Source of the DNA: Rhynchopus euleeides
Lineage: Eukaryota; Euglenozoa; Diplonemea; Diplonemida; Diplonemidae
DNA length: 64,000 nt
Assembly (NCBI GenBank): GCA_963210315.1
Contig: OY723238.1
Span: 310,001 to 374,000, forward strand
Direction of reading: 5' to 3'
Part shown: positions 22,201 to 32,518 of the stretch, piece after piece
How positions within the stretch are numbered: position 1 is the stretch's first letter
Layout of the letters: each line of letters starts with the position of its first letter
Position numbers and translations under genes: made by a program
Notes under the pieces: model-generated
What the model saw: only the letters and a program-made list of their open reading frames with translations
Told to the model about the DNA's origin: nothing
Databases searched by the model: none

Positions 22201-22952
22201 TCAGCCGACACCTTCTGCTGCGGGTCGCAGCTCTCCAGAACCTCCGCCTCGCCAGTCGGCTTGATCAGGGTGGCACACCTCCCGCTGCTCGGGGAGAAGT
22301 GCCAGGTCCCTTGATGCAGGTAGGGCAGGACGCACCTCCTGCCGGTGTGGGTGTAGTGCAGCGGCGCCTGCGCGGGGTCCACAGGGCATGTATTGAAGGT
22401 CGTCGGAGGCGGTGTGTTGGGGGGGAGCGCCCCGCGCGGTATCCGGTCCTCAGGTGTTGCGAACCCTGCGTGGCTCATCAAGCTGACGTGCATCCGGCGG
22501 ACCGACAGCACCTCCTCCATCGAGAGCGGCGCGCTGGTGGGGGGGCCGTGTGCCACGGGGGGGTCCTCCACGCGGAGGGCCCGCTGCGAGATGAAGTCGC
22601 TGGGGGCAGAAGCTATTGCCAGCAGCACGAGCAGGAGGAGGCTGACGCCAGTGCCAAATAGGAGCGGCGGCAAATACTCCCTCCTGCGGGAGATGGGGCT
22701 GCCTACAGACGGCGACATGCCAGACAGAGGGCTCGCGTCGCCATCAATAGTGATGCCACCTCCCGCGGCGCCAGCCCCCTTCCTCCCGGCCCCGATGGCA
22801 GGCGATGCGGTTCGAGAGAAGCCGCCACGGCCCCAGCCGATGGGTTCCCCCCCGTCGACGTCCACCAGACCCAGCACACGAGGGGAGAGCTGCTGGACAG
22901 ACATCTCGTATTCGCAGAGGTCCAGCTTCGACGACCTTCCCTGGAGTGTCAT
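16245..22952 (-). CDS. Mnn1-type alpha-mannosyltransferase, five exons, with a transposon in intron 3
   Basis: Exons (5' to 3'): 22952-21820, 21697-21610, 21337-21222, 17405-17330, 17225-16245; 797 aa. All four introns start GTATG and end CAG, with consistent phases. The joined protein reads GRGIVIMAGSVDTLPQALATVSFIREHLNSNMPVE|IWQAASE, then AK|DMFSLKPAAILASSFDEVLFLDSDA|LPLVDPISIFEE...AVFWPDYW. This is the order of the family of fungal Mnn1/Mnn2-like mannosyltransferases, with the DxD-type metal site in LDSDA. It is a type II membrane protein: a short cytosolic Ser/Gly-rich tail, a membrane anchor LPPLLFGTGVSLLLLVLLAIAS, then a lumenal Cys-rich stem. A second hydrophobic segment near the C-terminus (LSLGAAVFLALCTAGLIAFIVW) is unusual for the family. 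Likely adds mannose to glycoproteins in the Golgi. Intron 3 (17406-21221) is 3.8 kb, almost all of it the nested element. Confidence 0.88.
17690..17785. repeat. Left subterminal palindrome cluster of the intronic transposon
   Basis: Contains ACTCCCGCTAGCGGGAGT (palindrome) and variants ACTAGGGGGAGT and ACTCCCCCTAGCGGGAGT, then TTTTCACCTATTTTCACTCA. The mirror cluster is at 20955-21095. Likely transposase binding sites (inference). Confidence 0.75.
17885..18886 (+). CDS. Lysine-rich accessory protein of the intronic transposon
   Basis: 333 aa from an ATG at 17885 in good context (AAAAATGG). Residues 1-30 are a basic Lys/Ala/Pro tail (KPAVKVAAKPAAKSSKKKKS), histone-tail-like and a probable nuclear/DNA-binding segment. 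Residues about 38-75 (VADFCTAFLVKKGGSVLTLGSIRRLLATVLTGKEINKHSPQVANAITAVF) look helical. The C-terminus is acidic (EEDDMDTL). I recognise no family. It stands 203 bp upstream of the transposase ATG in the same orientation and inside the same terminal repeats, so a helper role in transposition or DNA binding is likely but unproven. It shows no kelch repeats, so it is not a visible RAG2 counterpart. Confidence 0.75.
   Translation: MGKTTTKPAVKVAAKPAAKSSKKKKSAESPEAAEATNIVADFCTAFLVKKGGSVLTLGSIRRLLATVLTGKEINKHSPQVANAITAVFPDMDKLAVREVEMMQKDGTLPATYRVEVKRGKVQDTKLVGVTLKPKMPLAWAEEGHKKNPLYQRVLAALAPAYKEVEMNNVYTAVQQEEDTTTKNVMQHFPVVTPLPGAANVHVVMLEGLLTRVEFSVTGLQVSLTCLRVVHEGSTIPSGTYTATYFLPRSPADGEPITCEQVEGQLALWKVTVPLEQPRATVTGSGQANTSTVGRYKDLLGIDLAQPEVPDTEEEAPPSIPQAITVEEDDMDTL
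19090..20850 (+). CDS. DDE-type transposase candidate (RAG1/Transib-reminiscent)
   Basis: 586 aa from the ATG at 19090; the frame extends upstream only through non-ATG codons. An N-terminal helical region has LGVSRKRLREMEKP (helix-turn-helix-like). Candidate catalytic Asp is D99 in MYTDGYTP, followed by a predicted beta hairpin (ARVRLSLGVI). A zinc pair C197-x2-C200-D201 (RCSLCD) follows, then LHD247 in VTPALHDCKGLAMRLIRVLDE, then acidic residues E353/E356 before GSTRN and HSLHHWW. RAG1 has the same order: DG.GD, then CTLCD, then DALHCDIGNA, then an E..N..HHW region. Here D247-E353 spacing is about 106, shorter than in RAG1, so the assignment is tentative. The C-terminus carries a C-x2-C-x17-H-x4-C finger. 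Context (TIRs, intron) supports a transposase. Confidence 0.72.
   Translation: MSNANEAKSVGETLAANRHALRMSQRTLAKVNQLHKERVGENLGVSRKRLREMEKPACERVEWRLSRGLLGAFEFLEEEAGESSTMQCSVPLLGVMYTDGYTPRNSLRSDNARVRLSLGVINPENTMTAPGITFSDLPKGDHKLFQNHALLQQIMRLHKAKIFRGVHVASVSIARITADHAEQWATMRRCGGRGHRCSLCDIPEERWYQQVHRYPHLTLSEMKEAGYPSLLAGVLPNARYVTPALHDCKGLAMRLIRVLDETTKKIFDKTCTNLALNVSQNGTGAQFRKVVLAMSQDTTYKGLFRYLFVSLADLMHFRYADIPWRFWGCKDESARIPFLRARISGHIFHWLMEHAEKGSTRNAYVHSLHHWWAPEDAVPLQNNDEFEEAENGHRKKDAVTIASSATYERDLAMAEEKRRESGMPWKVAHLSQDGILGYREVILCPCLHTRHAHRLAVYVLCTQLTQLQKGFVHCNTQDFVEPSSAPYFLFRFPEGHRKLSLCLCKMPIPLGATFTPFVSSEATLSTLDQRAQQEGDDSSDEEDEESLQDGLSCPRCNTTTTGDGRTLTPQILTAHLRRCSRYQEDR
20955..21095. repeat. Right subterminal palindrome cluster of the intronic transposon
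   Basis: Mirror image of 17690-17785, with extra copies: ACTCCCGCTAGGGGGAGT, ACTCCCCCTAGCGGGAGT, ACTCCCGCTAGCGGGAGT, and partial GACTCCCGCTCCC and GACTCCCGCTAGGG. The right end has more units than the left. Confidence 0.75.
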
Positions 22953-23104
22953 CTTGCAGGGGTAGGGGGGGGGGGGGGTTTTTTGCGTTCCCGAGGGTGC
23001 GTGCCTCCCGGTGTGCTGGGGGGTGCTGGGGGTGGCGGTGGTGGTGATGGGGGTGGGAATGCTCCGATACACTGAATTGGCAGAGAGGTGGGAGAGGGGG
23101 GGGG

Positions 23105-24648
23105 GGGGGGTAGGGCGGGTCGAAAGCCTGTCCCAAAATGGGGTTTTTCGACATAGCAGCCGCGGCCCTCTATTTGACCTTCTGACCCCCCAGAACCCCC
23201 TATACCCCGGTTTTTGGGCCCTAGGAGTCCGATTTTCGGGCTCCCGAGCCCCGGAAAGTCGATTTTTGATGATGTCAAAATTTTGTTCCCTATACTGCAC
23301 CTCAGGGTCACGCACAGCTTCGCCAGTCCACTATCAGCCCATGTGCAGGTCCACTTCCTCGACCTCCTCCACCCCTTCCTCCCCTGCGTCATCAAGACCC
23401 TCCATAGGTGCCAATCCTGCATCTTTCGACCCTCTTCCCACTCCAGCGTCGCACCAAACTGTTGATGCGGGCAGCCACCATCTCCTTCTCTGTATACACT
23501 GCCAGATCGTGCAAAGATGCATACTGATGCAGAGTGGGAACCGTCATCAACTTGCACAGTGTGCGGTGCTTGGCTGCAAGGGACAGGCGGCACAACTGGC
23601 CACTGCTCCGACACTGAGATGCTGGTCTGGCCAACGAACTCTTTGTAAGTTGAAAGGTCTCCTCTGTCGGGAGGGGGGTTTGCGAACCAACCCTCACGAC
23701 TTGCTCATGGCTTGCTGAGCAAGGCGTGCAATGACTTTCTGATTATTCAGGACGTGCATTCGAAGCCCGCGCACTTCTTCTGTGAAATGGTTGTTGCGAG
23801 AGTTGCACTGTGTGATTCCTTGATCCCCTTCCTCGCCTCATCGTACGGAGGACGCTTGAATGTCCCGAGCATATCCTTCGCAGCGTCTTTAGCCAGTTCT
23901 GCGCACTCGTCATTCCATAAGGCGCGTGCAGCATAAATACCCGGACACTGTTCTGAGACCAGGTCCCACAGGACCCTGGTCTTGAGCGCCCAGAAGAGAA
24001 CCTTGATGATAAGCTCGGGCTCTGCGTTGCAGCTGGGTACTCGCTGCGCTCTTCACCTCCCTTGACTGTCTGCATCCACAGGAGAAATGCTTCGCAGATA
24101 ACGGCAGCAGTGGCAAGTGTTTAGTCGGGACAGTTTACCTGCCTTGCATTCTAAGAGAGCATTCTCATGAGGGCATCAACACTAATGCATCACTGTCGGC
24201 TATGATGACATCCTCCCTGTTCCTGGCAGCTCCGAGTTCAACAGCAGGCCACCCAACGACTGTGTCAGATGGCAGTATTCGATGCCATCTTCTCACTGTC
24301 CGAATCGTTGGGATACGACGTTGTTTGTGGCGCGGATGAGCGGTTGCATCAGAAAATCACAGCCGCAGGATGGTGTGCGCTCGGACGTCCCAGGATGAGA
24401 GTGTTTTACTATCTGCCCGTGGCAGGCGTCCGTGCCATGACCCGGAGGTGCAGTATAGGGAACGGAAAAATTGACATCATCAAAATTCGACTTTCCGGGG
24501 CTCGGGAGCCCGAAAATCGGACTCATAGGGCCCAAAAACCGGGGTATAGGGGGTTCTGGGGGGTCAGAAGGTCAAATAGAGGGCCGCGGCTGCTATGTCG
24601 AAAAACACCATTTTGGGACAAAAAAAGGGGGCTTTCGACCCCCCCTAC
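23105..24648. mobile_element. Fold-back element with about 190-bp inverted arms
   Basis: 23129-23320 (CCCAAAATGGGGTTTTTCGACATAG... to ...GTTCCCTATACTGCACCTC) is repeated inverted at 24445-24622. The similarity extends outward through GGTCGAAAGCC to about 23110 and 24648. The interior on the minus strand holds a frame of about 75 codons (WDLVSEQCPGIYAARALWNDECAELAKDAAKDMLG..., 23976-23751) that looks coding but matches nothing I know. Probably a decayed DNA transposon. Confidence 0.7.
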
Positions 24649-25297
24649 TGGGGGGGGCTAAATAGAAGGGGGGGGTCAAATACAAGGGGGGGGGCCTATT
24701 AGAAGGGGGGGGTCTGAAAATTCGAAATCCATAAAATTTTTCGCCGAATACAAGGGGGGGGGGGCTTGTATTTGGCGGAAGCCGAATTTCAGCCAAATTT
24801 CAAATTTTCAGCCTGTTTTTCCAGTCATAACAGGCACCCCATGGTCAAAATGACCCCACTGCGGTCCGCACGGAATCCAAGCATTCAAAGGAACGGGGTT
24901 TTGGACACCAGTGTGGGGGTCATCGCAGGTTGCTGACTCCCGGGAATATCCTCCCATTATCAGGAGCCAAACCAGACCCACATTTCATGAGTGAAACTTG
25001 GCACCTCCACCCACAAAATGACCCCACCACGATCCGCACGGATTCCGAATAGTGCAATGGAAGGCGAAAATCGCGATTCCACGAGGTCACCTGGGGCAAA
25101 ATTCACCAAAATTTGGAAAATTCGGCTTCCGCCGAATACAAGCCCCCCCCCCCCTTGTATTTGACCCCCCCCTTCTATTTGGCCACCCACTGCAAAAATT
25201 GCCTAAAATTTTGGGCCCTCGAAAACCCCCAAAAAAACTCGATCCTACGCCGAATACAAGGGGGGGGGCTTCTATTTAGCCCCCCCCAGTAGGGGCA
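24641..25297. mobile_element. G-run inverted-repeat element, about 650 bp
   Basis: Ends CCCTACTGGGGGGGGCTAAA (left) and its complement near 25270-25296. Inside each end are runs of G/C alternating with AAATACAAGG and AAATAGAAGG. Two inverted copies of the CGGATCGTAGTGGGGTCA family lie within. No gene. Confidence 0.65.
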
Positions 25298-26175
25298 GAG
25301 ACCCCGATAAGAATCCGACCCCCTGACCCCACCCGACCCCCGACCCCCTCTTATAAAAGACCCCCCCCCCCCAAATATCTGGGAAAAACCCTGGGGTTTT
25401 CCCGAGGAAACGCGGGCTTCTCCCTCTGTTGCATTGTTCGGGCTCCGTGCGGATCGTAGTGGGGTCACTTTGTTGGTGTAGGGGCCACACAACACCCCTG
25501 AAATGCGGAGGTGGTCCATCGAGAATGGGGGTCGGAAACCCGGGGGTCGGCATCGAGGGGTCGGATATGGGGGTCAGAGGGGGTCCCCGACCCCCCATTG
25601 TTCTCGGGGGTCGGAATACGGGGGGTCGGAGGGGTCGGAAGGGGGTCAGAAAATGGGGGTCTGAAACTTGGGGGTCGGAACTTTTGCACTATTTCTCAGG
25701 GGTCGGAAAATGGGGGGTTGCAAACTCGGGGGTCGGAGTATGAGGGGTCGGCCCCCCTCCCGACCCCTCCGACCCCCCCACACAGGGTTTGCAAAACCCC
25801 GTCCTTTTGAATATTTGGGACTTCTGCGGATCGTAGTGGGGTCATTTCGTGGATAGAAGTACCAAGCTTCACTCATGAAATGTGGGTCTGGTCCAGGGAT
25901 AGTCATGGGAGGAGATGCCTGGGAGGCACACACCATGCCACCCTACCCACCCACCCAGCGGCACCCTCCCCGACCCCCCCCCCCCCTCGGATTTTTCAAA
26001 AACCCGTTCTTTTGAATGTTTGGAGTTTGTGCGGATCGCAGTGGGGTCATTTTGGCCATGGGGTGCCTATGAACACCCCTTATTGGTGGTCCCCATTCAG
26101 GCAAATTCCTCAAGGCGACCCCCTCGGACCCCCTCCCGACCCCCGACCCCTGACCCCCTCTTATCGGGGTCTATG
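25298..26175. repeat. GGGGGTCGGA low-complexity region
   Basis: Degenerate tandem GGGGTCGGA/GACCCC units at 25310-25370, 25520-25770 and 26120-26170. Three copies of the dispersed CGGATCGTAGTGGGGTC module lie at about 25435, 25805 and 26008. No gene seen. Confidence 0.6.
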
Positions 26176-27550
26176 CCTAGGGGGGGGGGGGGGGGTGGGT
26201 ATACCCCTGTGAGAAAATGGGCATTTTCAGGACACACTCTAAACACCTCTCAGCCCCTACCTGACACACGCACCGACCCCAAAGGGTGCCAGAATGATAT
26301 CTTGGGGCCACCAACACCATTTGTGGGGCCTTATGGGGTGTTTTTTGGGGTTCCGGAAAATTTGCCCACCGGTGGTTCCTGGTGGTACCGTAGGCCCGCC
26401 TCTGTTTGCTGGACACGCCCTTTTGCTGGCACAATACGGGGTAGGCGTGGTGAAGGGGGTGTCGGAAATTGCCCGGACACAAGTTTCGACGATTGTGCCC
26501 CTGTCCCACTGATTTTTGCGCGAATTACATGCACGTATAGGCGTGCCTTGGCCTGTACAGGCCTGGACAGGCACAGATTGCCTGTATGGATTGATATAGA
26601 TGTGCATATCACAGGTATGGGCCTGTATGGTCTTGTTATCCTGTGTGGAGCCCTGCTGAAAAATCAGGTGGCTGTCGGTATTCACAGCCAGTGTGTTTCT
26701 TTCACAGAGCATCCGAAGCTCGTCAATACGCTTGCGCTTCAGGGCGCGCCTGTGCCTCGCCTGATGGGCAATTCGTCCATCACACCCCTCAACAGAGCCA
26801 GGTGTCACAGGAATGACTTGCACCGATTCGGGTGGTTTGCAAAAGCCTCCTCGTCATTTGCTTCGAATTCAGCAAATTTGTGCATAGTAACACAGTTCAA
26901 CTGCTGAGTGTCTGTGCATTCCTGCTGTTGACACAGTGCTGCAGTGTGCGCAGCCAGGCATTGGCTCCCATGCTGGTAGGCAGGTGTTTGGACTTTGAAT
27001 TTCGAAAGGGTTTGGAGGCGTGCCTTCAGCCTATCGAAATGATTGCGCCTCAGCTGCTGATATCTCACCAGGAGCGCCCAGTTCTTTGCGAAGATGAGTT
27101 TCAGAAAGTACTGAGTTCAACTGTGGCACAGTGGCAGCGGCGCTCAACACAGGCGGCATGTCGTCATGGAGAAGAGTGTCGATTGCTATAGAATCTGGCC
27201 TGCGGGAGTAGCCTCATTCTACAGTCTGCGCGAGCTGGTTCCCGAGGGTGATATTTTCTTGGTAACAGGCTTGTGGGGTGGCACTAACCATGTGAAGGGG
27301 TGTGAGTGCGTGTGCAGTGCCTATCCGGGGGGCACCGTAAGAACCACCGATGGGCAAATTTTTTAGAATGCCAAAATATCAGCACTGAGGTTGATCTGGT
27401 GGTGAAATCTCCACCACAAAACACTTTTGGGACGATCTGGGCACATTGGCACCCTTTACATGGCTTTCTGAGGTACTTTTTGGTGTTCCCGAAAAAAGTT
27501 ATTTTCTCACGCGTATAGGGGGGGGTATACCCACCCCTAGGGGGGGGGGG
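26176..27550. mobile_element. Inverted-repeat element with GGGTATACCCC ends and a decayed ORF
   Basis: Left CCTAGGGG...GGGTGGGTATACCCCTGTGAGAAAAT (26176-26222) matches the complement of 27498-27545. Inner arms also pair (AAATTTGCCCACCGGTGGTTC at 26358 with GAACCACCGATGGGCAAATTT at 27340). Minus strand 27070-26640 holds a broken open frame (HKFAEFEANDEEAFANHPN..., then GRIAHQARHRRALKRKRIDELRMLCERNT). It looks coding but is frameshifted and unidentified. Confidence 0.6.
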
Positions 27551-27582
27551 GGCGTGGGATGCAGTCACGGCGCTGAAGTAAA

Positions 27583-27912
27583 TTACATTACAAGTGGTTT
27601 TACATGTAAATTTACAAGTGACACTTGTAAAATTACAAGTGCCACTTGTAACTTTTACAAGTGCCACTTGTAATTTACATGTGCCACTTTTGTTTCCTTC
27701 ACACTCTACACTGTGAGGGGGGTTTTTTTTGGCAAGCGGAGTGGCACGGAGGGGGGAGAAATGACCAGCAGACGGCGGGAGAGCAATGCAACAGCTGTCG
27801 AAATCGGATCGAGTGTCAAGTTACATGTCATTTACATGTAAATTACAAGTGGGCACTTGTAAAAGTTACAAGTGGCACATGTAATTTTTACAAGTGCCAC
27901 TTGTAAACTTAC
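27583..27912. repeat. TTACAAGTGCCACTTGTAA palindrome arrays
   Basis: Two clusters (27585-27685 and 27815-27912) of ACAAGTG/CACTTGT units forming palindromes about 20 bp long, separated by about 130 bp of unique sequence. Similar units, fewer, sit just inside the right end near 35066-35095. Confidence 0.75.
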
Positions 27913-28007
27913 TGGTGCCCCTGACGACCCCATATTGCGTAGTTTGTGCGTAGTGAAAAGGGGGGGGGGTCTCATTTTTTGATTTACTCAGCCATTCTCT
28001 GTCTCTA

Positions 28008-28595
28008 TGCCGGGACCCCAAACTCAAGGAGTTCTTGCTGTTCCGGGGTCAGTGAGGGTGCAGGCGCTTCAGGTGCTGCAGCGCTGGCAGCCTTCGGTGC
28101 GGGTTTCGACGCAGTCTTTGCAGGTCTCTTTGGGGGTGCCCTTTGGCGCGGTGCCTGCTTCAGCTCGTCGGGTGGAAGCATCAACGCATCATTAAGCGGT
28201 GCCTGCTTCAGCTCCTCCGGGTGGAAGCGTCAACGCATCATTAAGGAAGAAGGAAGCACAGTTGCTACGCTTTTTTGCAGCTGCAGGAAACGACACCATA
28301 CCCAACAACAATCCCCAGACCGTCGAGGGAGAGTGGGCGCCTGGATCCCGTGACACAGATCTCTAGTGCCGTTGTGATCCCCTCGGATAACGTCTCCTGG
28401 ACGTTGTCAGCGGAGGTTGCCTGTGTGGCGGTGACCTCCGTATACCCCGCGGGATCCAGTGCCAGTAGCGCCTTCTTCAGCTTTTCGTCGACCCCTCGGC
28501 CGACGCTCTCCTTGATGTCAAGGGCCACCTTCAGGGTGGCACCTCGCAGCGCCCTGAAGGCTGTGATCGTATCATCATTCACAATCTCGAGGGTG
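28008..28595 (-). pseudogene. Ala/Pro/Lys-rich protein gene, partial or interrupted
   Basis: Reading minus: an open segment 28595-28300 (NTLEIVNDDTITAFRALRGATLKVALDIKESVGRGVDEKLKKALLALD...) and, in another frame, 28246-28008 ending with a Lys/Ala/Pro-rich tail (KTASKPAPKAASAAAPEAPAPS) and the stop. The second part contains a direct repeat of 48-51 bp (ELKQAPLNDALMLPPDELKQAP), also visible in the DNA at 28150-28240. A GTATGG donor lies near 28303-28298, but I could not place a convincing acceptor. It is either an intron-containing gene or broken. Function unknown; possibly cargo of the surrounding interval. Confidence 0.4.
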
Positions 28596-28886
28596 TTCTA
28601 CGCGGCTCCTGGAACTCACTTCCTTCTCAGGTGTTTCTGGGCATGGGGCAACCTTGCCCAGGTGTTTCTGGAGTCCCGCCCCACATGTCGTGCGTTCTTT
28701 CGTACGGTGTATAGTGAGTTCTGGCAATAATTTTTTGCTCGGTCAGCGCAGTGCCTCCAGTCCTGTCTCAGTAGCCACACAGAAAGGGGGACCAAAAAAA
28801 ACTGGGGGGGACCAAACAGGCCTCTGGCTAATTCTGGGGCCGGACTTAACGTTGGGCCGGAGGGGGGGGGGGGGGGGGGGCCCTAC
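28596..28886. other. Spacer before the satellite
   Basis: Nothing recognisable. A run of about 20 G lies at 28861-28880 just before the CCCTA array. Confidence 0.4.
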
Positions 28887-30230
28887 CCTACCCTACCCTA
28901 CCCTACCCTACCCTACAGCACGTCGGGGGTACCCACAACCCGACCCAACCCTACCCTAGGGTGAGGGTTGGGTACCCATAACCCGACCCAACACGACCCT
29001 ACCCAACCCAGGGGTCAGGGCCAGGGTTGATCCTAGACCCAACCCAACCCAAGGGTTAGGGTCAGGGTTGACCCCAGACCCTACCCAACCCTAGGGTAAG
29101 GGTCAGGGTTGACCCTAGACCCTACCCAACCCTAGGGTTAGGGTTAGGGTTAACCCTTGACCCAACCCTAGGGATAGGGTTAGGGTTGACCCTAGACCCT
29201 ACCCTAACCCTAGGGTTAGGGTCAGGGTTAACCCTAGACCCTACCCTAACCCTAGGGTTAGGGTTAGGGTTAACCCTAGACCCTACCCAACCCTCGGGTT
29301 AGGGTCAGGGTTGACCCTAGACCCTACCCAACCCTAGGGTTAGGGTCAGGGTAAACCCCTAGACCCTACCCTAACCCTAGGGTTAGGGTTAGGGTTAACC
29401 CTTGACCCAACCCTAGGGTTAGGGTCAGGGTTAACCCTAGACCCTACCCTAACCCTAGGGTTAGGGTTAGGGTTAACCCTTGACCCAACCCTAGGGTTAG
29501 GGTCAGGGTTGACCCCAGACCCTACCCAACCCTAGGGTTAGGGTTAGGGTAAACCCTTGACCCAACCCTAGGGTTAGGGTCAGGGTTGACCCCAGACCCT
29601 ACCCAACCCTAGGGTAAGGGTCAGGGTTGACCCTAGACCCTACCCAACCCTAGGGTTAGGGTTAGGGTTAACCCTTGACCCAACCCTAGGGATAGGGTTA
29701 GGGTTGACCCTAGACCCTACCCTAACCCTAGGGTTAGGGTCAGGGTTAACCCTAGACCCTACCCTAACCCTAGGGTTAGGGTTAGGGTTAACCCTAGACC
29801 CTACCCAACCCTCGGGTTAGGGTTAGGGTTAACCCTGGACCCTACCCAACCCTAGGGTTAGGGTCAGGGTTGACCCTAGACCCTACCCTAACCCTAGGGT
29901 TAGGGTCAGGGTAAACCCTAGACCCTACCCAACCCTAGGGTTAGGGTTAACCCTTGACCCAACCCTAGGGTTAGGGTCAGGGTTGACCCTAGACCCTACC
30001 CTAGGGTTAGGGTAGGGTATAGGGTTAACCCCAACCCTGATCCGAGGGTTGGGTCGGGTCTAGGGTTCACCCTGACCCAAACCCGAACCCTAGGGTAGGG
30101 TTGGGTCTAGGGTGAACCCTAACCCTAGGGTCGGGCAGGGTCTTGGGTTAACCCCCAACCCTAACCCTCGGGTTGGGTAGGGTATAGGGTTAACCCTAAC
30201 CCTAGGGTTGGGTTGTGTATAGGGTTAACC
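28880..30230. repeat. Telomere-like satellite, first block
   Basis: Begins with seven CCCTA pentamers, then about 1.3 kb of alternating (CCCTAA) and (TTAGGG) hexamer groups. Units are about 60-70 bp that switch strand repeatedly (…ACCCTAGGGTTAGGGTCAGGGTTGACCCTAGACCC…). A higher-order duplication of about 522 bp is visible: 29050-29300 matches 29572-29822, including rare variants (GGGATAGGG, CCCTCGGG). No gene. Confidence 0.9.
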
Positions 30231-32518
30231 ACGGATGACGTACGAATCGTAATATCGTATCATATCGTAAATACGATATGTATCGTATTTTTTAAGGCGA
30301 TATCGCAATATATCGCAATATATCGTATTTATATCGTGTTTAGTCAGCTTTGATATCGTATGCGATATGCCCATATCGCACTATTACTACAGGCTTCTGA
30401 GGGAGGCAATGGGATGGCTAGGTGGCCACATGAGACAACACCACAAGGATGGGATACGGCTAAGTGGTGGTACGCCCCAAGACGTCCCGCCACCTCTCTT
30501 CCGACGCCTCCAGCACTTCATCAGCAATCACCTCCTGGGCAACTGCTTCCGGGTCCATCACCTCCATGAGTTTAAAGAACTCTCTTGAGGAAAACGTGTC
30601 CCACAGCTCTTTGAGAAGTTGTTGTTCCTCGTTGGTGACGTGTTGGATGCTCTTCCATACTTCCCCCACGACAAAGCAGGACTTCTGATCGCTGGGGGGG
30701 TTGCTTATCCAGAGGAAGAACTGTAGGAGGCTCTGTGCATCGTCTGGATCTCCGAGAGCATGTCCCCCCACCCATCCCCTCCGATCAAATGTGCTAACTC
30801 TCGGACACTTTGCGGTTTGTTGCAAGCAGGTCGGTCCGGGGTGCCACATGCTCAACGACGTGAAACAGCGCTGACCACCTCGTTTCTGAGGTGGTGCGCG
30901 GCGCCTGTGAGAAGAAGGTCACGAACTGGATGGCGAGGGGGAAGCGCTTCGTGTAGAAGTCTTTGCAACATTTGTTGGCGTGATGCCCCAAACACCACAC
31001 CGACAGACGCCCTGTGAGCTTGATGAGGCGCTGGTTTGTCGCGCATCTGTCCATGTTGACAGACGCGATCGTAAACGAGTAGTCGCATTCGAGCCGCTGC
31101 AGCACATCTTCAAGCATCACTGCGTCAGGGCTCACCCCAGCCTGAACACCTCAACGCACACCAGCAGCGGTTGTTGCCCAACATATGCAGTCACAGCGAG
31201 GTACGAGGTGTGGATCGATGCTGCTGTAGTTCCGTCGATGCCAATAGGCACGGTGCGACCTTTGAGAGCATCTTTCAGCGCCTTCAGAAGTGCATCCGTG
31301 TGGCTGCTGTGTTTCTGCAAGAGGGCGCGTCCGCTGGGCATGTTCGGGTACAGGTGTTTCCGAATCGCCAACACCACAAGCTCCGCCTGGCTGGCCGTGG
31401 TATTGCCGACGCAAAGTGAATACGACAGGTCACTCACGAATTCCGGTGCTGGATTGGCTCCGTGCGCCTTCTGCTGCCCCCCTTGCCTGTCGCCGTATCT
31501 TGTCTTCACCGCCCGACTGCTTCTTCTTCTGGCGCTCGACCGCATGGGCGGGTGATGGCGAGTTTTGATCCGGAAAAAGGGGTGCTAAAAAAAATTGCTC
31601 GCGCGCTTCGCGCGCGAGCACCTCATGCAATGCACGCGTATATCCGCAACAACATTCGTTCTGATCGATACGCTTTGCAATGTGCGGTGTGAGTGGACAA
31701 CGAGGAAGTCGTACAGACTTCGTTGTGCAGGGATGGTAGTCTGCACGTACTCCGTCTTCACTCACGACCATGTCGCACTCCTGGTGTTGTGCCGTTTCCC
31801 ACTTGCCATGGTACACCAAATGGTACATGCACACTCGACAGGTGCACAGCACAGGGGTTTAGGGGGCGGAGCCCCCCAGCCGCCGGAGGCCACGGTAGCG
31901 AACATCTGGCCTTCTCCTTCGCGTTCTGGGACTCTTTGGATCAATTGCGGTTCGTAGTGGGGCACGAACCCAGGGACGCTCGTTGTTGGGAAGTTGTGCA
32001 GGTCGATGAGTGGGAAACTGTCTGAAACCTGTGAAAAATTCCACCCCCAAAAAAATGCCGAAACTCGCCGTCGGGTTTTCGGGGGAAAAATACAAATGAA
32101 GAATTTCGCCCCCAAACTCGCCATCGGGAGAACACTGGGGTTTGCGGGTTTGCAGAGACGCGACATCCTTGACGGCGTACACGTCTTTGGCATCGCCTTG
32201 CAGCTTATCATGACGTGTTTTCGCTGTCACGTAGCTCACTCGCGCCCCTGCTTTCTGCTTCGCCAGCTGCTCTTTGAGAGCCTTTGGCTTCGGAGTGGGT
32301 GACTCATCTGGGGTGGTGGTGGTAGTCTCGCCGCCCCTCGTTGGTGTGCTGGGTGCCTTTTTCCCCGGTGCCCACCCCGTGTGGCCATGCATCATCCTAA
32401 ACGATTCGTAATATCGCATAATATCGTATTTTATATCGTAATCGTATACGATATAATGCGATATAAAATACGATATGCACGATTCGTATTTCACCATTAC
32501 GATTCGTACGTCATCCGT
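30231..32518 (-). mobile_element. hAT-superfamily transposon inserted in the satellite
   Basis: 23-bp terminal inverted repeats beginning ACGGATGACGTACGAATCGT. Flanked by a perfect 8-bp target duplication GGTTAACC (30223-30230 and 32519-32526), itself a piece of the telomere-like repeat. Subterminal zones are rich in ATATCGTA. Length 2288 bp. The 8-bp duplication and the transposase remnant place it in hAT. Confidence 0.9.
30460..32310 (-). pseudogene. hAT transposase, frameshifted
   Basis: The minus-strand frames follow each other with breaks. They begin with a Lys/Thr-rich start (to about 32100), then 31545-31132 (PIGIDGTTAASIHTSYLAVTAYVGQQPLLVCVEVFRLG). Next comes 31135-30794 (VSPDAVMLEDVLQ...VNMDRCATNQRLIKLTGRLSVWCLGHHANKCCKDF), then 30780-30460 (GDPDDAQSLLQFFLWI...). 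The D..x..N then C.xH.x.xxxKD pattern is that of the DUF659/hAT catalytic region. The junction near 31133 needs a 1-nt shift and the one near 30790 another, so the copy looks inactive unless introns restore it. A GC-rich perfect hairpin lies at about 31597-31620. Confidence 0.65.

Noticed and set aside
21657..22661. 334-codon plus-strand frame
   Set aside because: Antisense shadow of the first exons of the mannosyltransferase; GC-rich third positions keep it open.
27590..27910. Possible CRISPR-like array of TACAAGTG palindromes
   Set aside because: Units are short and palindromic, with no regular spacers; this is subterminal transposon sequence in a eukaryote.
28880..30230. True chromosome end
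   Set aside because: The telomere-like block is flanked by unique sequence on both sides and alternates strand; a terminal array would be uniform.
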